Shown here in pieces: positions 44,580-56,408 of a DNA stretch of 64,000 bases. Each line of letters opens with the position of its first letter. Within the stretch, counting starts at the first letter, position 1. The DNA lies in assembly GCF_021648825.1 (NCBI RefSeq), contig NZ_JAKJHS010000002.1, positions 1-64,000 of the forward strand, read 5' to 3'. The DNA comes from Rhizobium halophilum. GTDB lineage: Bacteria; Pseudomonadota; Alphaproteobacteria; Rhizobiales; Rhizobiaceae. Position numbers and translations under genes: made by a program. The notes below the pieces were generated by a model that was given only the letters and a program-made list of their open reading frames with translations, was not told the origin of the DNA and did not search any database.

Positions 44580-45398
44580 ATGCCGGATCAGGTGCGGTTC
44601 GAATGGTTGGCGCGGGTTGGATATACTGCACGAGGTGTCGTCTACATTCTCGTTGGCGCCATGGCGCTGCTTTCGAGCTTCGGAGGAGGGCAGACCGATC
44701 AGGAGTCGGCGCTGCAGATTGTCTTGAATCAGCCCTTTGGCTGGATCTGGCTGGCTCTGATCGGCCTGGGCTTGATTGGGTTTATCGTCTGGCGCCTCGC
44801 GCAGGGCATTCTTAACGCTGACGATCATCCCCAGGACGCCAAGGGCTATCTGATCCGCATCGCCATGCTCATTAGCGCGGCCACCTATACCGGACTTGCA
44901 TCCTTCGCCTTACGGCACGCCCTACAGCTTTCGACCGGCGGCGGATCCGGCAACAGCCGCGAAAGCTGGACGACCTGGCTGATGCAGCAGCCCTTCGGGC
45001 CCTATCTCGTGGGGCTCGTGGGCCTTGCGATCATCGGCGGCGGCGTGGCGCAGCTTGTGAAGGGCGTGAAGCGCCGATACCTGAAGTATGTTAACATCTC
45101 GCCGGAACGAAACCGGGTTCTGGACCTCATCTGCGTCTATGGTCTAGCCGCACGAGGTGTTACCTTCTTCATCATCGGCGGCTTCTTCCTGTATGCAGCT
45201 TGGGCTGTCGATCCGAGCCAAGCGGGAAGCACGGCAGAGGCGATGGACTGGGTGCGCCAGCTTCCCTTCGGTAGCGTTCTCTACGGTCTTGTCGCTCTCG
45301 GGCTCTTTGCCTTCGGTGCCTATGGTTTGATTGAAGCAAGGTATCGCATCGTCCGCACACCTGAGATATCTGATGCGAAGCGCCCGCTTAAGGCGTGA
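44580..45398 (+). CDS. DUF1206 integral membrane protein
   Basis: A 272-aa inner-membrane protein with six hydrophobic helices arranged as three repeats of a two-helix DUF1206 unit. Each repeat has an RxGYxARGxVY-like start: ARVGYTARGVVYILVG, IRIAMLISAATYTGLASFAL and CVYGLAARGVTFFIIGG. The repeats also share a PFG (x) L/W-x-GLG turn. The start has GGTGGAGG upstream. No enzymatic motif is visible and the family has no established function. It precedes a PAP2 gene by 26 bases, so the two are probably co-transcribed. Confidence 0.88.
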   Translation: MPDQVRFEWLARVGYTARGVVYILVGAMALLSSFGGGQTDQESALQIVLNQPFGWIWLALIGLGLIGFIVWRLAQGILNADDHPQDAKGYLIRIAMLISAATYTGLASFALRHALQLSTGGGSGNSRESWTTWLMQQPFGPYLVGLVGLAIIGGGVAQLVKGVKRRYLKYVNISPERNRVLDLICVYGLAARGVTFFIIGGFFLYAAWAVDPSQAGSTAEAMDWVRQLPFGSVLYGLVALGLFAFGAYGLIEARYRIVRTPEISDAKRPLKA

Positions 45399-45424
45399 CG
45401 ATTGGATAGAGAAGGCAGAGAGTG

Positions 45425-46132
45425 ATGGCGGATTATTATCGGTTCGGGCGCAGAGTGGTCGACAGGGTCATGACCTTCGAGCCGATCACGCTCGTGCTGT
45501 TTGCTGTGGTTGCGGGCGGCCTCTTTCTCTTCTTCCAACTGACGGGAGAGGTGCTGGAGGGGGAAACGCGAGCCTTCGACGAGAGCGTGCTCTTATTCTT
45601 TCGCAGCGCCGATGATCCTGGACAGGCGGTGGGGCCGTTCTGGCTTCCGCTGGCTATGGACGACGTTACGGCCTTGGGCGGCACAACGGTTCTTACTCTG
45701 ATGACGGTGTTGATCACCGGATATCTGCTGCTGGCAAAGCGGCGCGCGATCGCAATTTTCACCTTTGCATCCGTTGTCGGCGGTTGGCTGCTGAGTGCCG
45801 CCTTGAAGCTTGGCGTCGCCCGACCGCGACCGGATATCGTGCCGCATTTCGTCGAGGTTCATGATCTGAGCTTCCCCAGCGGGCACGCGATGCTGTCTGC
45901 GGTCACCTACCTCACGCTTGGCGTGCTGTTATCGCGTGCGGAGCCTGGCCGCATCACCCGGATCTATACGATCGGGGTCGCTGTGTTTCTAACGCTGGTC
46001 ATCGGTTTCAGCAGGGTCTATCTCGGGGTACATTACCCGACGGATGTTCTTGGCGGCTGGTGCGCCGGCGCGACCTGGGCGCTGGTCTGCTGGCTGATCG
46101 CCCGCCGCTATATTGCCCCAACCCCGGGTTAG
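45425..46132 (+). CDS. PAP2-family phosphatase
   Basis: A 235-aa membrane phosphatase with about five to six hydrophobic segments. All three PAP2 motifs are canonical: KLGVARPRP, FPSGHAML and SRVYLGVHYPTDVLGG. The start at 45425 (MADYYRFGRR) is preferred over a GTG one codon upstream. Likely substrates are undecaprenyl pyrophosphate or other lipid phosphates at the periplasmic face. Unlike the PAP2 protein at 3690-4445, this one keeps the PSGH histidine. Confidence 0.88.
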   Translation: MADYYRFGRRVVDRVMTFEPITLVLFAVVAGGLFLFFQLTGEVLEGETRAFDESVLLFFRSADDPGQAVGPFWLPLAMDDVTALGGTTVLTLMTVLITGYLLLAKRRAIAIFTFASVVGGWLLSAALKLGVARPRPDIVPHFVEVHDLSFPSGHAMLSAVTYLTLGVLLSRAEPGRITRIYTIGVAVFLTLVIGFSRVYLGVHYPTDVLGGWCAGATWALVCWLIARRYIAPTPG

Positions 46133-46243
46133 GCAGAGCTTGGTGAGGGTGGGGAGAACGCCGTTTGCGCTTGAGCGAAGCGGCGCCAACCTCTAGACCT
46201 TGAACGGCTGGATACCGGCCGACCAGAATTCAGGTGGGACACG

Positions 46244-46825
46244 TTGATCGATCCATACGATACCCTCGGCGTTGCGCGCGACGCCGACGCTGCGCAGATC
46301 AAGACCGCATATCGCCGGCGAGCCAAGAACGCTCACCCGGACACGGGCGGCGACGTCGACACGTTCGCCAAGCTGACGATGTCCTACGAGCTTCTTTGCG
46401 ATCCCGTTCGGCGGAAGGTATTCGACGAGACCGGCTACGACCCGACTTTGGCGGACACCAAGGATTTGGAAGGGCTGCTGGTCCTAGAGGGGCTGATCAA
46501 CGATTTCATCCTTGATGAGCGGGAGCCGGGGAGCTTCGATCCTGTCGCCGCTATGCGGCGCAAGCTGACGGACAAGATCGTCAACGTGCGCTTCCACATT
46601 CTGGAACTTGAGCGTCACCGCGCCCGCATCCGCAATCACATGGACCGCATCGGGCGCCGTCCGGAGACGGACTTTCTGGGCAGCATGATGCGCGCCCGCA
46701 GCGAGTCCATCACCGATGCCATTGGTAAGGCGGAGGCGCAGATCGAAACGATCGAGCAGGCCTATCAGATGCTGGAGGGCTATTCTTACGAGATCGAAAT
46801 CGAAGCCAAAAGTGCGGCGGAGTAA
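46244..46825 (+). CDS. J-domain (DnaJ-like) protein
   Basis: A 193-aa soluble protein with a TTG start at 46244 and an AGGTGGGA Shine-Dalgarno. Residues 3-65 form a J domain, starting DPYDTLGVARDADAAQIKTA with the essential HPD motif in NAHPDTGG. The remaining 125 residues lack the Gly/Phe and zinc-finger regions of true DnaJ and are mostly predicted helical (ELERHRARIRNHMDRI, EAQIETIEQAYQML). It would recruit and stimulate a DnaK-type chaperone for a specific, unknown client. Confidence 0.85.
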   Translation: MIDPYDTLGVARDADAAQIKTAYRRRAKNAHPDTGGDVDTFAKLTMSYELLCDPVRRKVFDETGYDPTLADTKDLEGLLVLEGLINDFILDEREPGSFDPVAAMRRKLTDKIVNVRFHILELERHRARIRNHMDRIGRRPETDFLGSMMRARSESITDAIGKAEAQIETIEQAYQMLEGYSYEIEIEAKSAAE

Positions 46826-46890
46826 CTGCGGCTCTGGTCTCCGCTTCCGCCGGTCCTAAGTGCCTAACCTCAAACGAGAGGATCAGGCTT

Positions 46891-47394
46891 ATGAACATCG
46901 ACCATTTCCTGCTGGATGAGAACGATTGGGTGCCGAACAATCCGCGGCTGCCGGTCATTCTGTATAGCGGCGTCGCGGCAGAGGGTGGGACGCTCGCGGA
47001 GACCTTCGAGAGCCACTTCGCCAAAGCCGGCTGGCAGGGCATCTGGCGCAACGGCATCTTCGACTACCATCACTACCACACGACCGCGCACGAGGTTCTC
47101 GGGATCGCGGAAGGTGAGGCGAGGGTGGTGCTCGGCGGCCCAGGAGGCAGGGAGCTTGCAGTGAAGCGGGGAGACTGCCTCGTACTGCCGGCCGGGACCG
47201 GACACTGCCGGATCAGCGCGAGCAGCGACTTCCTCGTGATTGGGGCCTATCCCCAAGGTCAGGACCCTGATCTGAGGAAGAACGACGCCGGCGAGAGCGG
47301 GAAGCGTATCATCAGTTCGCTCCCCCTGCCGAAGACGGATCCCCTCGGAGAGGAGGGGTTGGTGGCTTTGTGGCTTAAGACCGGCAATGGCTGA
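46891..47394 (+). CDS. Cupin-domain protein
   Basis: A 167-aa soluble protein with a single cupin fold. The first cupin motif is in FDYHHYHTTAHEVLGIAEGEA and the second in RGDCLVLPAGTGHCRI, giving plausible metal-binding histidines. A GAGAGGA Shine-Dalgarno precedes the ATG. The family (YjlB-like cupins) has no settled function. It is convergent with glgB, and a hairpin spans both stop codons. Confidence 0.82.
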   Translation: MNIDHFLLDENDWVPNNPRLPVILYSGVAAEGGTLAETFESHFAKAGWQGIWRNGIFDYHHYHTTAHEVLGIAEGEARVVLGGPGGRELAVKRGDCLVLPAGTGHCRISASSDFLVIGAYPQGQDPDLRKNDAGESGKRIISSLPLPKTDPLGEEGLVALWLKTGNG

Positions 47395-47405
47395 GGCATC
47401 AGGCC

Positions 47406-47411
<6 letters not shown>
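47389..47411. terminator. Hairpin spanning the convergent stop codons of the cupin and glgB genes
   Basis: GGCTGAGGC (47389-47397) pairs perfectly with GCCTCAGCC (47403-47411) around ATCAG. Both stop codons (plus 47392-47394, minus 47406-47408) lie within the stem. There is no T tract, so it may act as a bidirectional pausing or processing site. Confidence 0.5.
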
Positions 47412-49609
<2,198 letters not shown>

Positions 49610-49613
<4 letters not shown>

Positions 49614-52600
49614 CGTGCATTCTCCATGAGCCTTTTTGCGATTTCCGAGAAGCCGCCCAGCGGGATCGGGAGCCATTTCGGGCGGTTGCGTGCTTCATAG
49701 CCAATCTCATAGGCTGCCTTCTCCAACAGGAAGAGGTCGAGCACGGCGTGATAGACTTCGTCCGTCATCGTGAGCGAGGCACTGTCATGAGTGGCTTCTC
49801 TGTAGCGATCGAGGAATGCCCGCTCCGCCTGCTTGGCGAAGTTGTCGACGATCCCGTGACGATGCAACTGATCGCCGTCAACCACCGCATCCTGGCCAAG
49901 ATCTGCGGTTGCTGCGAGATAGCTGAGGGACCGCAGGAATCCTGCGACGTCTCTCAGTGGACTGGACTTTGCGCGTCGCTCGGCCAAGTCGCGAGCTGGC
50001 TCGCCCTCGAAATCAATCAGGTATGCATCGCTTTCCGCCACCAGGATCTGGCCAAGGTGAAAATCGCCGTGGTGGCGGGTCATCAGCGTGCCGATACCTG
50101 CGTTTGCAAGCGTTTCGACAGACGCCAGCAATCCCTCACGGCGGTCGAGAAGCGGCTGAACGAGCTGCGCCGTTTCAGGCTCAAGCTGGTCTTTCTCATC
50201 GCGCACGATGTCCAGAGCAACATTGATCTGCTCAATCACCGACTGCCGCCATGCGTCGACATCATTACGACCAGCTTCAACCGGGCGGAAGTCGGGATCC
50301 TCCGTCGGTTGCGACAGCGCAACATGCAGTTCGCCCAGACGCTGGCCGACAGTGCCCGCGAAGTCGATCAGTGGTTTGAATTGATCAGCGATCGCTTCAT
50401 CATCCTCGTCTGTCACCATGACTTCATCAATGCCACGGCGGAGATTGCCGAGCATCCATGTCCAGGCATCGCCTTGGTTTCGGATAGCGCCTTGGACAAT
50501 AATCAGGGTGTACCGTGTACCATCAGGAGCAGTACGAGCCACTTCGCCAAGAAGAGGGGCAGTATTCTTGTATCCCACCTTCGTCAGATACCGCGTCATT
50601 TCCACTTCCGGGTGGATCCCCGGGAAGATCTTGCGGATCAGCTTGACCATGACTTGGTCACCGACAATCAGCGAGCTGTTGGACTGTTCGGCAGACAACC
50701 AGTGGACGTGCATGTCATCCGTGATGCCCATGCAATCGAGCTCGTCCGTGCCGATGAACTCGAGTGTCCCGGCACGCCCGGAAACGTTGGAGCGCTCGCA
50801 CAAAGCACGCACGACTGCCCTTGCCATGGACTCAAGGGCAAAGCCATCGGTGAGAAAGCCGACGCGGCGGCCCTGGCGGATGCGGGCTAGCGCCAGCTGC
50901 TGCGCCAAAATGGGCGGCTGAGTCTCGTCCCAGGCCGGGGCGAGTGGCAGAAGGTATGTCTCTGTCCTGCCCTCAAGTTCGGCTTCCAATTCGCCGAGCA
51001 GCATGTTGCCACCGAACGGTAGCGGCGTTGCCGCCACCAGCGTCGCGCTTTTCAAGTGCTGACCCTTCGAGCCGAACCACCGGCGCTTCGACAGGTAAGC
51101 GGGAAGGATTTCACGCGACATAGTACCTGCCAAGCGGGGCTCGTCGATGAGTTCGTATAGATCCCGACGGATCACCATTGTGGCCATGTCCGCCAACTGC
51201 TCCGGAGGTTCGGTGCGCCAAGCGGGGCCATCCGCCTCGGCCACCAGCTGGAACCAGAAGAAGCCATAGGGCGGCATCGTCATCAGGTAGGTTAACTGGC
51301 CAATCGGCGGGAAGGGTGACATGCCGGTCAGCTCGATTGGAACGCGTCCCTGGAATTCATGCAGGTCGAGTTCCACGGCCTGGGGCAGGCGCGAGAGGTT
51401 TGCGACACAGAGAATGGTCTCGCCGTTGTACTCGCGAAGATAGGCCAGCACCTTGCGGTTGCCCGGGGCCAGGAAGCGCAGGCTCCCGCGGCCGAACGCG
51501 CTGTGCTTGCCGCGCAGGGACAGCATGCGCCGCGTCCAGTTGAGAAGCGAGTGCGCGTCCGCGGCCTGCGCCTCGACGTTCAGTGCCTCATAACCGTAAA
51601 GCGGATCCATGACCGGCGGCAGCACGAGGCGGGCAGGATCAGCCTTGGAGAAGCCGCCATTGCGGTCGGGCGACCATTGCATCGGCGTGCGGACGCCGTC
51701 GCGGTCGCCGAGATAGATGTTGTCGCCCATTCCGATCTCATCGCCATAATAGAGAACGGGCGTGCCGGGCATGGACAGGAGAAGCGCATTCATCAGTTCG
51801 ATACGGCGGCGGTCGCGCTCCATGAGAGGCGCAAGCCGACGACGAATGCCGAGGTTGATGCGGGCGCGGCGGTCGGCCGCATAGGTGTTCCAGAGGTAGT
51901 CGCGTTCCTCGTCCGTCACCATTTCGAGCGTCAGCTCGTCGTGGTTTCGCAGGAAGATCGCCCACTGGCAATTCTCCGGGATCTCCGGCGTCTGGCGCAT
52001 GATGTCGGTGATGGGGAAGCGATCTTCCTTAGCGATGGCCATGTACATGCGCGGCATCAGCGGGAAGTGGAACGCCATGTTGCATTCGTCGCCGTCGCCG
52101 AAGTATTCGCTTGTGTCTTCCGGCCACTGATTGGCTTCTGCGAGCAGCATCTTGCCCGGGTGCGTGGAGTCCAGGGCGGCACGGATCTTCTTCAGGATCT
52201 CGTGCGTCTCCGGCAGGTTTTCGTTGATCGTGCCTTCTCGTTCGATCAGGTAGGGGATGGCATCCAGGCGGAAGCCGTCGATGCCGGTCTCCAGCCAGAA
52301 CCGCATAACCTGCAGCAGTTCCTCAAGAACGGCCGGATTGTCGAAGTTGAGGTCAGGCTGGTGAGAATAGAAGCGGTGCCAGTAATAGGCGCCAGCGACG
52401 GGATCCCAGGTCCAGTTTGATTTCTCGGTGTCGAGAAAGATGATCCGCGTCTCGGGAAACTTCTGGTCAGTGTCGGACCAGACGTAGAAATCACGCTCCG
52501 GCGAGCCGGCGGGCGCATGGCGTGCGCGCTGGAACCAAGGGTGTTGGTCAGACGTGTGGTTGATCACCAATTCAATAATGACCCTGATCCCGCGAGCATG

Positions 52601-52903
52601 TGCAGCGTCGACAAAGGCCTTGAATTCCTCGATCGTGCCGTAGTCAGGGCTGACATCCCCATAGTCCGCGATGTCATAGCCGTCATCCCTGCGCGGCGAG
52701 GGAAAGAAGGGGAGCAGCCAGATGGCGGTCGCCCCTAGCGAAGCCACGTGATCAAGCTTCTCATGTAAGCCTTTGAAATCACCAATGCCGTCACCATTGG
52801 CGTCGAAGAACGACTTGACGTGCAGTTGGTAGATGATTGCGTCCTTGTACCACAACGGGTCGCTGCCCGTCGGGTTCTGCGCCTGCGACTGCAGGGTATC
52901 CAT
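49610..52903 (-). CDS. treS: Trehalose synthase / maltokinase fusion (TreS-Mak)
   Basis: A 1097-aa bifunctional protein. The ATG at 52903 (MDTLQSQAQ) has GGGAGGA upstream; a frame extending to 52972 overlaps the glgE 3' end. The N-terminal GH13 domain (about 15-560) interconverts trehalose and maltose, with D214 in [11 protein letters not shown], the Glu of [11 protein letters not shown] and FLRNHDELT. The C-terminal part (about 600-1097) is a maltokinase with [12 protein letters not shown] and the phosphotransferase motifs HGDFHLGQI and LIDFEGEP. The product, maltose-1-phosphate, is the substrate of the upstream GlgE. TreS-maltokinase fusions occur in many proteobacteria; separate genes are usual in mycobacteria. 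Confidence 0.94.
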
Positions 52904-52914
52904 ACGTATCCTCC

Positions 52915-55900
52915 CTATCTCACCCGCCAGATTGCGAAAGGCATCCCGGGCTCCAGCCGCAGCCGTTGCCATTTTCCGGTCCAGGTAAACTTATGACCGG
53001 ATATAAGGTCTTCCATGGAAAGCGATGCGTGGTCCGGGAGGTTCCATGACCAGAGCGGGATTTCGACATCAGCTTCCTGGACATTGTAGGGATCAAGGCT
53101 GATCGCGATCAGCAGCACGTTCTCGCGCCCCGGACTCGCCTTCTCAAAGAACATGATGCTGTCGTTCCATGCGGTCAGCAGCGTCAGCCCGAGGTGGGTG
53201 TGAAGTGCCGGGTTTTCCTTCCGGATCCGGTTCAGCAGGCTGATTTCGTGCTTGATGTTGCCGGGCCGGTCCCAATCCCACGCTCGGATCTCGTATTTTT
53301 CGCTATCGGCATATTCCTTGCGCTTGGCATCGGGCCGCCCTTCGCAAAGCTCGAAGCCGTTATAGACGCCCCAGAGGCCGGAGAGTGTTGCAGCCAGCGC
53401 GGAACGAATGACATAGGCTGGGCGTGGCGCGTTCTGCAGAAAATCGGGATTGATGTCGTGCGTGTTGACGAAGAAGTGCGGCCGGAAGAAATCCTTTGGC
53501 TCTTCGGTCGTGATCTCGCGCATGTACTGCTCGAGCTCCCACTTGGCATTGCGCCATGTGAAGTAGGTGTAGGACTGCGAAAAGCCGATCTTCGCCAGCC
53601 GGTACATCACTTTCGGCTTGGTGAAGGCCTCGGAAAGGAAGACCACCTCGGGCTGCCGCGAGCGAATGTCCGCGATCAGCCATTCCCAGAACGGGAAGGG
53701 CTTGGTGTGCGGGTTGTCGACACGGAAGAGTTTTACGCCTTGGTCGACCCACATCTGCACCACGTCACGAAGCTCCTGCCACAGCGAAGGGACGGCGTCC
53801 TCGGCATAGAAGTCGACGTTGACAATATCCTCGTACTTCTTCGGCGGGTTTTCCGCATACCGGATGGTCCCGTCAGGCCGCCAGTCAAACCAGCCTGGAT
53901 GTTCCTTCAGCCAAGGATGATCAGGTGACGCCTGAATGGCGAGATCAAGTGCGATCTCCATCCCGTGCTCTTGCGCTGCCTCGACAAGCCTCCTGAAGTC
54001 TTCGAAGGTGCCGAGCTGCGGGTGTATTGCATCATGACCGCCTTCCTCCGATCCGATTGCATAGGGACTTCCCGGATCGCCCGGGGCAGCCTTGAGGCTA
54101 TTGTTGCGGCCTTTGCGGTTGGTTGTTCCGATCGGGTGGATCGGGGGAAAGTAGATGACGTCGAAGCCCATGTCGCGGATCGCCGGGAGTCGCCGCAAGA
54201 CATCGTCAAAGGTGCCGTGTCGACTGGGATCGCCGCTCTGCGAGCGTGGAAACAGTTCGTACCAGCTCGCAAAGCTGGCCCCGATGCGCTCCGCTTCAAG
54301 CGGCAGGACCTGCGAGCGGATGCGGAACGGGCGGCGATCCGCCTTCGCCATTAGCTCAGATGTATGCGGATCGAGAAGGAGTTCGATCTTCCGGCTCTCG
54401 GTGGCCTCTTCAAGTTCCGTCAGGATCTGCTTTAGCCCCGTTGCGGTGTCACCTGAAGCTGACTTCGTCGCTGCTTGAATGATATTGGCTCCCTCCTGGA
54501 TCTCCAGCTTCAGATCGAGGCGGGCGTCATGCTTCTTGACAAACTCGTAGCGGAAAATGGCGAACTGGTTTTTCCAAGCTTCGATCGCATATTCGTGTCG
54601 CCCCATTCGACGCGGCGTGAACTCGGCGTACCAGCGATCGTTCTCGATCAACTGCATACGCACCTCCTGCCATTCCTCTTCGTCCGCGGCACGCCATAGA
54701 AGGGCGGCAGAAAGAGGATCGTGTCCGTCACCAAAGATGTCAGCTTCAACGCGAACCGTCTCGCCAACCACCCGCTTTACTGAGAAACGGCCTTGATCTA
54801 CGGCGGGAGTGATCTTCTCGATTGCCAGCCTGGGTGCCGCAGCGGCGAGCGTAAGATCTTGAAGTGGAGATGAAGACCGGATCGCGCTGGACATCTGTCC
54901 TTCCAGGACGCGGACTTCTCCCGGCTTTAGCCGTGGTGCAGCGATGCCTTCGGCTTCCCGAAGGGGGAGAAACGAAGAGGCGGCTTGCTGAACGGCATTT
55001 AGCGGTGGCTGCGTGCTTCGCCGAAGATCCCGGTTCACGATGATTGCGCGGATTTTGCCAGATGAACGCAGATCCTCCCGATCGGACTGGAGGATAGCCA
55101 CCGCGGATGTGTTACTGCCAGCAATGAAGGTCAGCGGGCGACGGTGGAAATCCGCCGACTGGTGTTGCAGCTTTTCGTTCGTCGCTCGGATCTCACCGGA
55201 AATGTCGAACGCAGAAGCGTCGCGGAAGCCCGCAAGACCGAGGCCGTCCCCGCACATCTGGTCGAGCGGCATTGAGGCGCCATACTCGAAACCCATTGGG
55301 ATCATCAAGCCGTCACCGAGATAGGCCGACAGCTTGAGCGCTCGCAGGGCTTTCCGCTCCAGGACCTCCGAGCTTTCCGTTCCATGCGCGAGCCGCTTAT
55401 TGAAGGGAGCCTCCGGGAAGGCAATCTGATAACCCAATCTGCGTTGCACCAGGTGTTCTTCCGCCAGCCAACCATCCTCCAGGTTCCACCAAGCAAGTGA
55501 AGAGAAGCAACCATTAAAGCCAACCTGCTCCAGTGCCTGGCGGCGCCCAAGATCCGTTCCGGGGGTCCAAGCAAGAAACTGCAGGTCACCTTGATCGGAT
55601 CGAGCATGCCGGATCATTGATGCCCAAACTTCCGCCGGTACACGCTCGATGCCGAGGCAGCGGAAACCCGCCACACCAGCGTCCACCATCAGTCCAATCC
55701 GCTCACGCCAGGTTTCGAGGTGCAGGTAGGTTTCATCACTTGGGGACAACTCAAGCGACTCACTGCAGGTCTTGTCGGGTGTGATCCTGGGGTCCGAGGC
55801 AATGGTACTGCTCTCCTGATCCTGCTTGGCGATTCTGTCGATTACGAGATCCAGCATCAGCCGCACGCCGCTCGCATTCGCAGCCTTGGTCAGCACCTGC

Positions 55901-56157
55901 AGTACGTCGGCCATGGATCCGTCCAGTTTCAACTGGGGGTCCGGCATGTCATAGTTCTTTGAAACAAAGACGCTGGTGTTCTTTCCGCGCTCATGCAGCG
56001 GCGCGCTGAGGACCGTGTCGAACCCGAGCTCGGCTGCATGCCGAAAAATCTCCCGCCAGGCTTCGAGACCCTGCAACTGTAAAGGGTGAACGTAATAAAT
56101 CCTGGGCGATTGAGTGACGCGTGAGACCGGAGCATCGATCCTGGGGAGCGAATTCAT
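52915..56157 (-). CDS. glgE: GlgE maltosyltransferase with an extra degenerate GH13-like N-terminal domain
   Basis: A 1080-aa protein that extends alpha-1,4-glucan with maltose from maltose-1-phosphate. The typical GlgE of about 660 aa fits residues about 425-1080, with catalytic D814 in FRVDNPHTKP, E843 in SEAFTKP and D901 in NTHDIN. The first 420 residues resemble a GH13 barrel (YYVHPLQLQG, GVRLMLDLVIDRIA, GVAGFRCLGIERVP). At the nucleophile position FRxD becomes F165-R-C-L168, and no acid/base glutamate is recognisable in LQFLAWTPGTDLG, so this part is probably inactive. It could bind glucan or hold the complex together. The gene leads the operon with treS-maltokinase 11 bases downstream. 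Confidence 0.92.
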   Translation of the reverse strand: MNSLPRIDAPVSRVTQSPRIYYVHPLQLQGLEAWREIFRHAAELGFDTVLSAPLHERGKNTSVFVSKNYDMPDPQLKLDGSMADVLQVLTKAANASGVRLMLDLVIDRIAKQDQESSTIASDPRITPDKTCSESLELSPSDETYLHLETWRERIGLMVDAGVAGFRCLGIERVPAEVWASMIRHARSDQGDLQFLAWTPGTDLGRRQALEQVGFNGCFSSLAWWNLEDGWLAEEHLVQRRLGYQIAFPEAPFNKRLAHGTESSEVLERKALRALKLSAYLGDGLMIPMGFEYGASMPLDQMCGDGLGLAGFRDASAFDISGEIRATNEKLQHQSADFHRRPLTFIAGSNTSAVAILQSDREDLRSSGKIRAIIVNRDLRRSTQPPLNAVQQAASSFLPLREAEGIAAPRLKPGEVRVLEGQMSSAIRSSSPLQDLTLAAAAPRLAIEKITPAVDQGRFSVKRVVGETVRVEADIFGDGHDPLSAALLWRAADEEEWQEVRMQLIENDRWYAEFTPRRMGRHEYAIEAWKNQFAIFRYEFVKKHDARLDLKLEIQEGANIIQAATKSASGDTATGLKQILTELEEATESRKIELLLDPHTSELMAKADRRPFRIRSQVLPLEAERIGASFASWYELFPRSQSGDPSRHGTFDDVLRRLPAIRDMGFDVIYFPPIHPIGTTNRKGRNNSLKAAPGDPGSPYAIGSEEGGHDAIHPQLGTFEDFRRLVEAAQEHGMEIALDLAIQASPDHPWLKEHPGWFDWRPDGTIRYAENPPKKYEDIVNVDFYAEDAVPSLWQELRDVVQMWVDQGVKLFRVDNPHTKPFPFWEWLIADIRSRQPEVVFLSEAFTKPKVMYRLAKIGFSQSYTYFTWRNAKWELEQYMREITTEEPKDFFRPHFFVNTHDINPDFLQNAPRPAYVIRSALAATLSGLWGVYNGFELCEGRPDAKRKEYADSEKYEIRAWDWDRPGNIKHEISLLNRIRKENPALHTHLGLTLLTAWNDSIMFFEKASPGRENVLLIAISLDPYNVQEADVEIPLWSWNLPDHASLSMEDLISGHKFTWTGKWQRLRLEPGMPFAIWRVR

Positions 56158-56170
56158 AGCGGAGCCCTAT

Positions 56171-56190
56171 GTTTGCGTTTGGACGTAAAC
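56171..56190. promoter_or_regulatory. Palindrome just upstream of glgE
   Basis: GTTTGCG (56171-56177) and CGTAAAC (56184-56190) are inverted repeats matching at six of seven positions around six bases. It lies 13 bases from the glgE start codon, where a repressor could block initiation. Regulator unknown. Confidence 0.3.
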
Positions 56191-56288
56191 GGTCAGAGTC
56201 TTGGCTTGTTCCAGAGACCGGTCAACCTCCCCGACAGCGGTACGATGATCAGGATTGGGCTAGGACGCCCTCGTCTGAGGCCGCGATC

Positions 56289-56303
56289 TGCAGCTAAGCT
56301 GCA
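56289..56303. promoter_or_regulatory. Perfect 15-bp palindrome upstream of the hybrid kinase gene
   Basis: TGCAGCT (56289-56295) and AGCTGCA (56297-56303) are perfect inverted repeats around one base. It lies 106 bases upstream of the preferred kinase start and within the divergent glgE/kinase region. It could be a dimeric regulator site. Confidence 0.35.
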
Positions 56304-56408
56304 TAGATAGCCTTTTTGTAAGCATGCTGATTGATTGAGCATCCTCTGGAGATTGTCATTGATGAAGGAAGCTTTATAACGAACCGCGATTGTGGGTTGG
56401 GAATAGGC

